Assembly (NCBI RefSeq): GCF_900005765.1
Contig: NC_041692.1
Span: 1,116,001 to 1,180,000 of the forward strand
Direction: 5' to 3'
DNA from: Plasmodium relictum
Lineage: Eukaryota; Apicomplexa; Aconoidasida; Haemosporida; Plasmodiidae
DNA length: 64,000 bases
This document shows positions 63,447-64,000 of this stretch, piece by piece (position 1 is the first letter of the stretch; each line of letters starts with the position of its first letter). A program made the translations under genes and the position numbers. The notes beneath the pieces were generated by a model. That model did no database searches. It saw only the letters and a list, made by a program, of their open reading frames with translations, and was not told the DNA's origin.

Positions 63447-64000
63447 ATGATGAATGATTTATTTAATAATGATAATAACGATAAAGTAAGCAGACGTTTA
63501 AAAAATGAATCAAATTACAACAAAACCAGACTTATAATTAAGAATATACCAAAGTATATGAATGAATTGGATTTAAAAAAACATTTTTTTAAGATGAAAG
63601 GAAAATATGATTTTAAAATAACTGATATAAAAATAATGAAAAGGAAAAAAATTGTAAATAATAAAGAACAATATGAATCAAGAAAAATTTGTTTTATAGG
63701 ATTTATTAATAATATAGATTGTGAAAACTTTAAAAAATCATTTGATAATACATACATTAATACAAGTAAAATAACAATAGAGGAGGCATTTTCTCCAATT
63801 ATATCAAAGCACGTAGAAAAAAACAAAACAAATGCATTAGAAAAAAAAGAAATTAATAGAAATAAGCCAAAAAAATCAGTAGAAATAATTAAAAACGAAA
63901 AATTTATAAATAAAATGATTCCAATTAAAAAAACAAAAGCTGGTATGAACAGCACAAGGAGTCATGTCATATATTTAGATGATGAAACTAATGTAAATAA
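63447..64000 (+). CDS. MRD1: MRD1/RBM19-type RNA-binding protein, N-terminal part (cut by window end)
   Basis: MRD1/RBM19 is a multi-RRM nucleolar protein that binds pre-rRNA and is needed for 18S rRNA processing. The frame is open from the ATG to the last base (184 complete codons), so the gene continues beyond the window. Residues about 27-112 form an RRM: RNP2 is LIIKNI (29-34) in TRLIIKNIPKYMNELDLKKH, and RNP1 is RKICFIGFI (79-87). The domain ends with NTYINTSKITIEEAF, very close to the first RRM of MRD1 ('NKTYIDTSKITVExA'). After it comes a Lys/Asn-rich linker. The N-terminal position of this RRM variant is diagnostic for MRD1. The shadow frame on the other strand is not a gene. Confidence 0.85.
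   Translation, partial: MMNDLFNNDNNDKVSRRLKNESNYNKTRLIIKNIPKYMNELDLKKHFFKMKGKYDFKITDIKIMKRKKIVNNKEQYESRKICFIGFINNIDCENFKKSFDNTYINTSKITIEEAFSPIISKHVEKNKTNALEKKEINRNKPKKSVEIIKNEKFINKMIPIKKTKAGMNSTRSHVIYLDDETNVN

Overview
The window is nuclear DNA of a malaria parasite (Plasmodium). Evidence: extreme A+T content, long poly-A/poly-T and TA tracts between genes, Asn/Lys-rich low-complexity inserts inside conserved proteins, short GT..AG introns with T-rich acceptors, and parasite-specific genes that I recognise (CelTOS, MDV-1/PEG3, a MACPF perforin, SR10). From memory, the gene order matches the P. falciparum chromosome 12 block from roughly PF3D7_1214900 to PF3D7_1217200. The proteins are clearly not P. 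falciparum's own. The very high A+T suggests an avian-parasite species (P. gallinaceum/P. relictum type), but that is inference.

Layout. 2.0-14.6 kb: a monooxygenase-fold small protein, a spliced 105-residue secretory protein, a five-exon membrane protein, mitochondrial 2-Cys peroxiredoxin, a SUN-domain nuclear-envelope protein, a membrane-anchored cyclophilin and the 10-kDa chaperonin (minus strand). 16.5-31 kb: a HERP-like membrane protein, a tiny three-exon RIIa-domain protein, the SDH assembly factor SDHAF4, a 1553-residue protein with about 105 seven-residue repeats, radial spoke protein 9 and serpentine receptor SR10. 31.7-42 kb: organellar seryl-tRNA synthetase, a TMEM69/DUF3429-like protein, NAD-dependent glycerol-3-phosphate dehydrogenase (five exons), SRP19 and a REEP/HVA22-like membrane protein. 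43-51 kb: MDV-1, CelTOS and perforin-like protein 2. 52.7 kb: tRNA-Pro(CGG). 56-64 kb: a zuotin-type DnaJ/SANT chaperone, a small mS38-like mitoribosomal protein, SPO11 (eight exons) and the start of the MRD1/RBM19-type RNA-binding protein, cut by the window end.

How the genes relate. Many serve the mosquito/sexual phase: SUN, the RIIa-like protein and RSPH9 (male gamete axoneme and nuclear pole), MDV-1 and PLP2 (gamete egress), CelTOS (ookinete/sporozoite traversal) and SPO11 (meiosis). A second theme is the mitochondrion: peroxiredoxin, SDHAF4, the TMEM69-like protein and the mS38-like protein.

The most interesting signal is the MDV-1/CelTOS/PLP2 block. MDV-1 and CelTOS are adjacent, co-oriented, similarly sized secreted proteins sharing a DELAD-centred helical segment and a downstream Lys-Pro segment, so they look like an old tandem duplication. 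Divergent to them lies a MACPF pore-former. The three neighbours may therefore form a small membrane-breaching module. Splice structures were worked out by reading frames and GT/AG sites only; no alignment or search was run.
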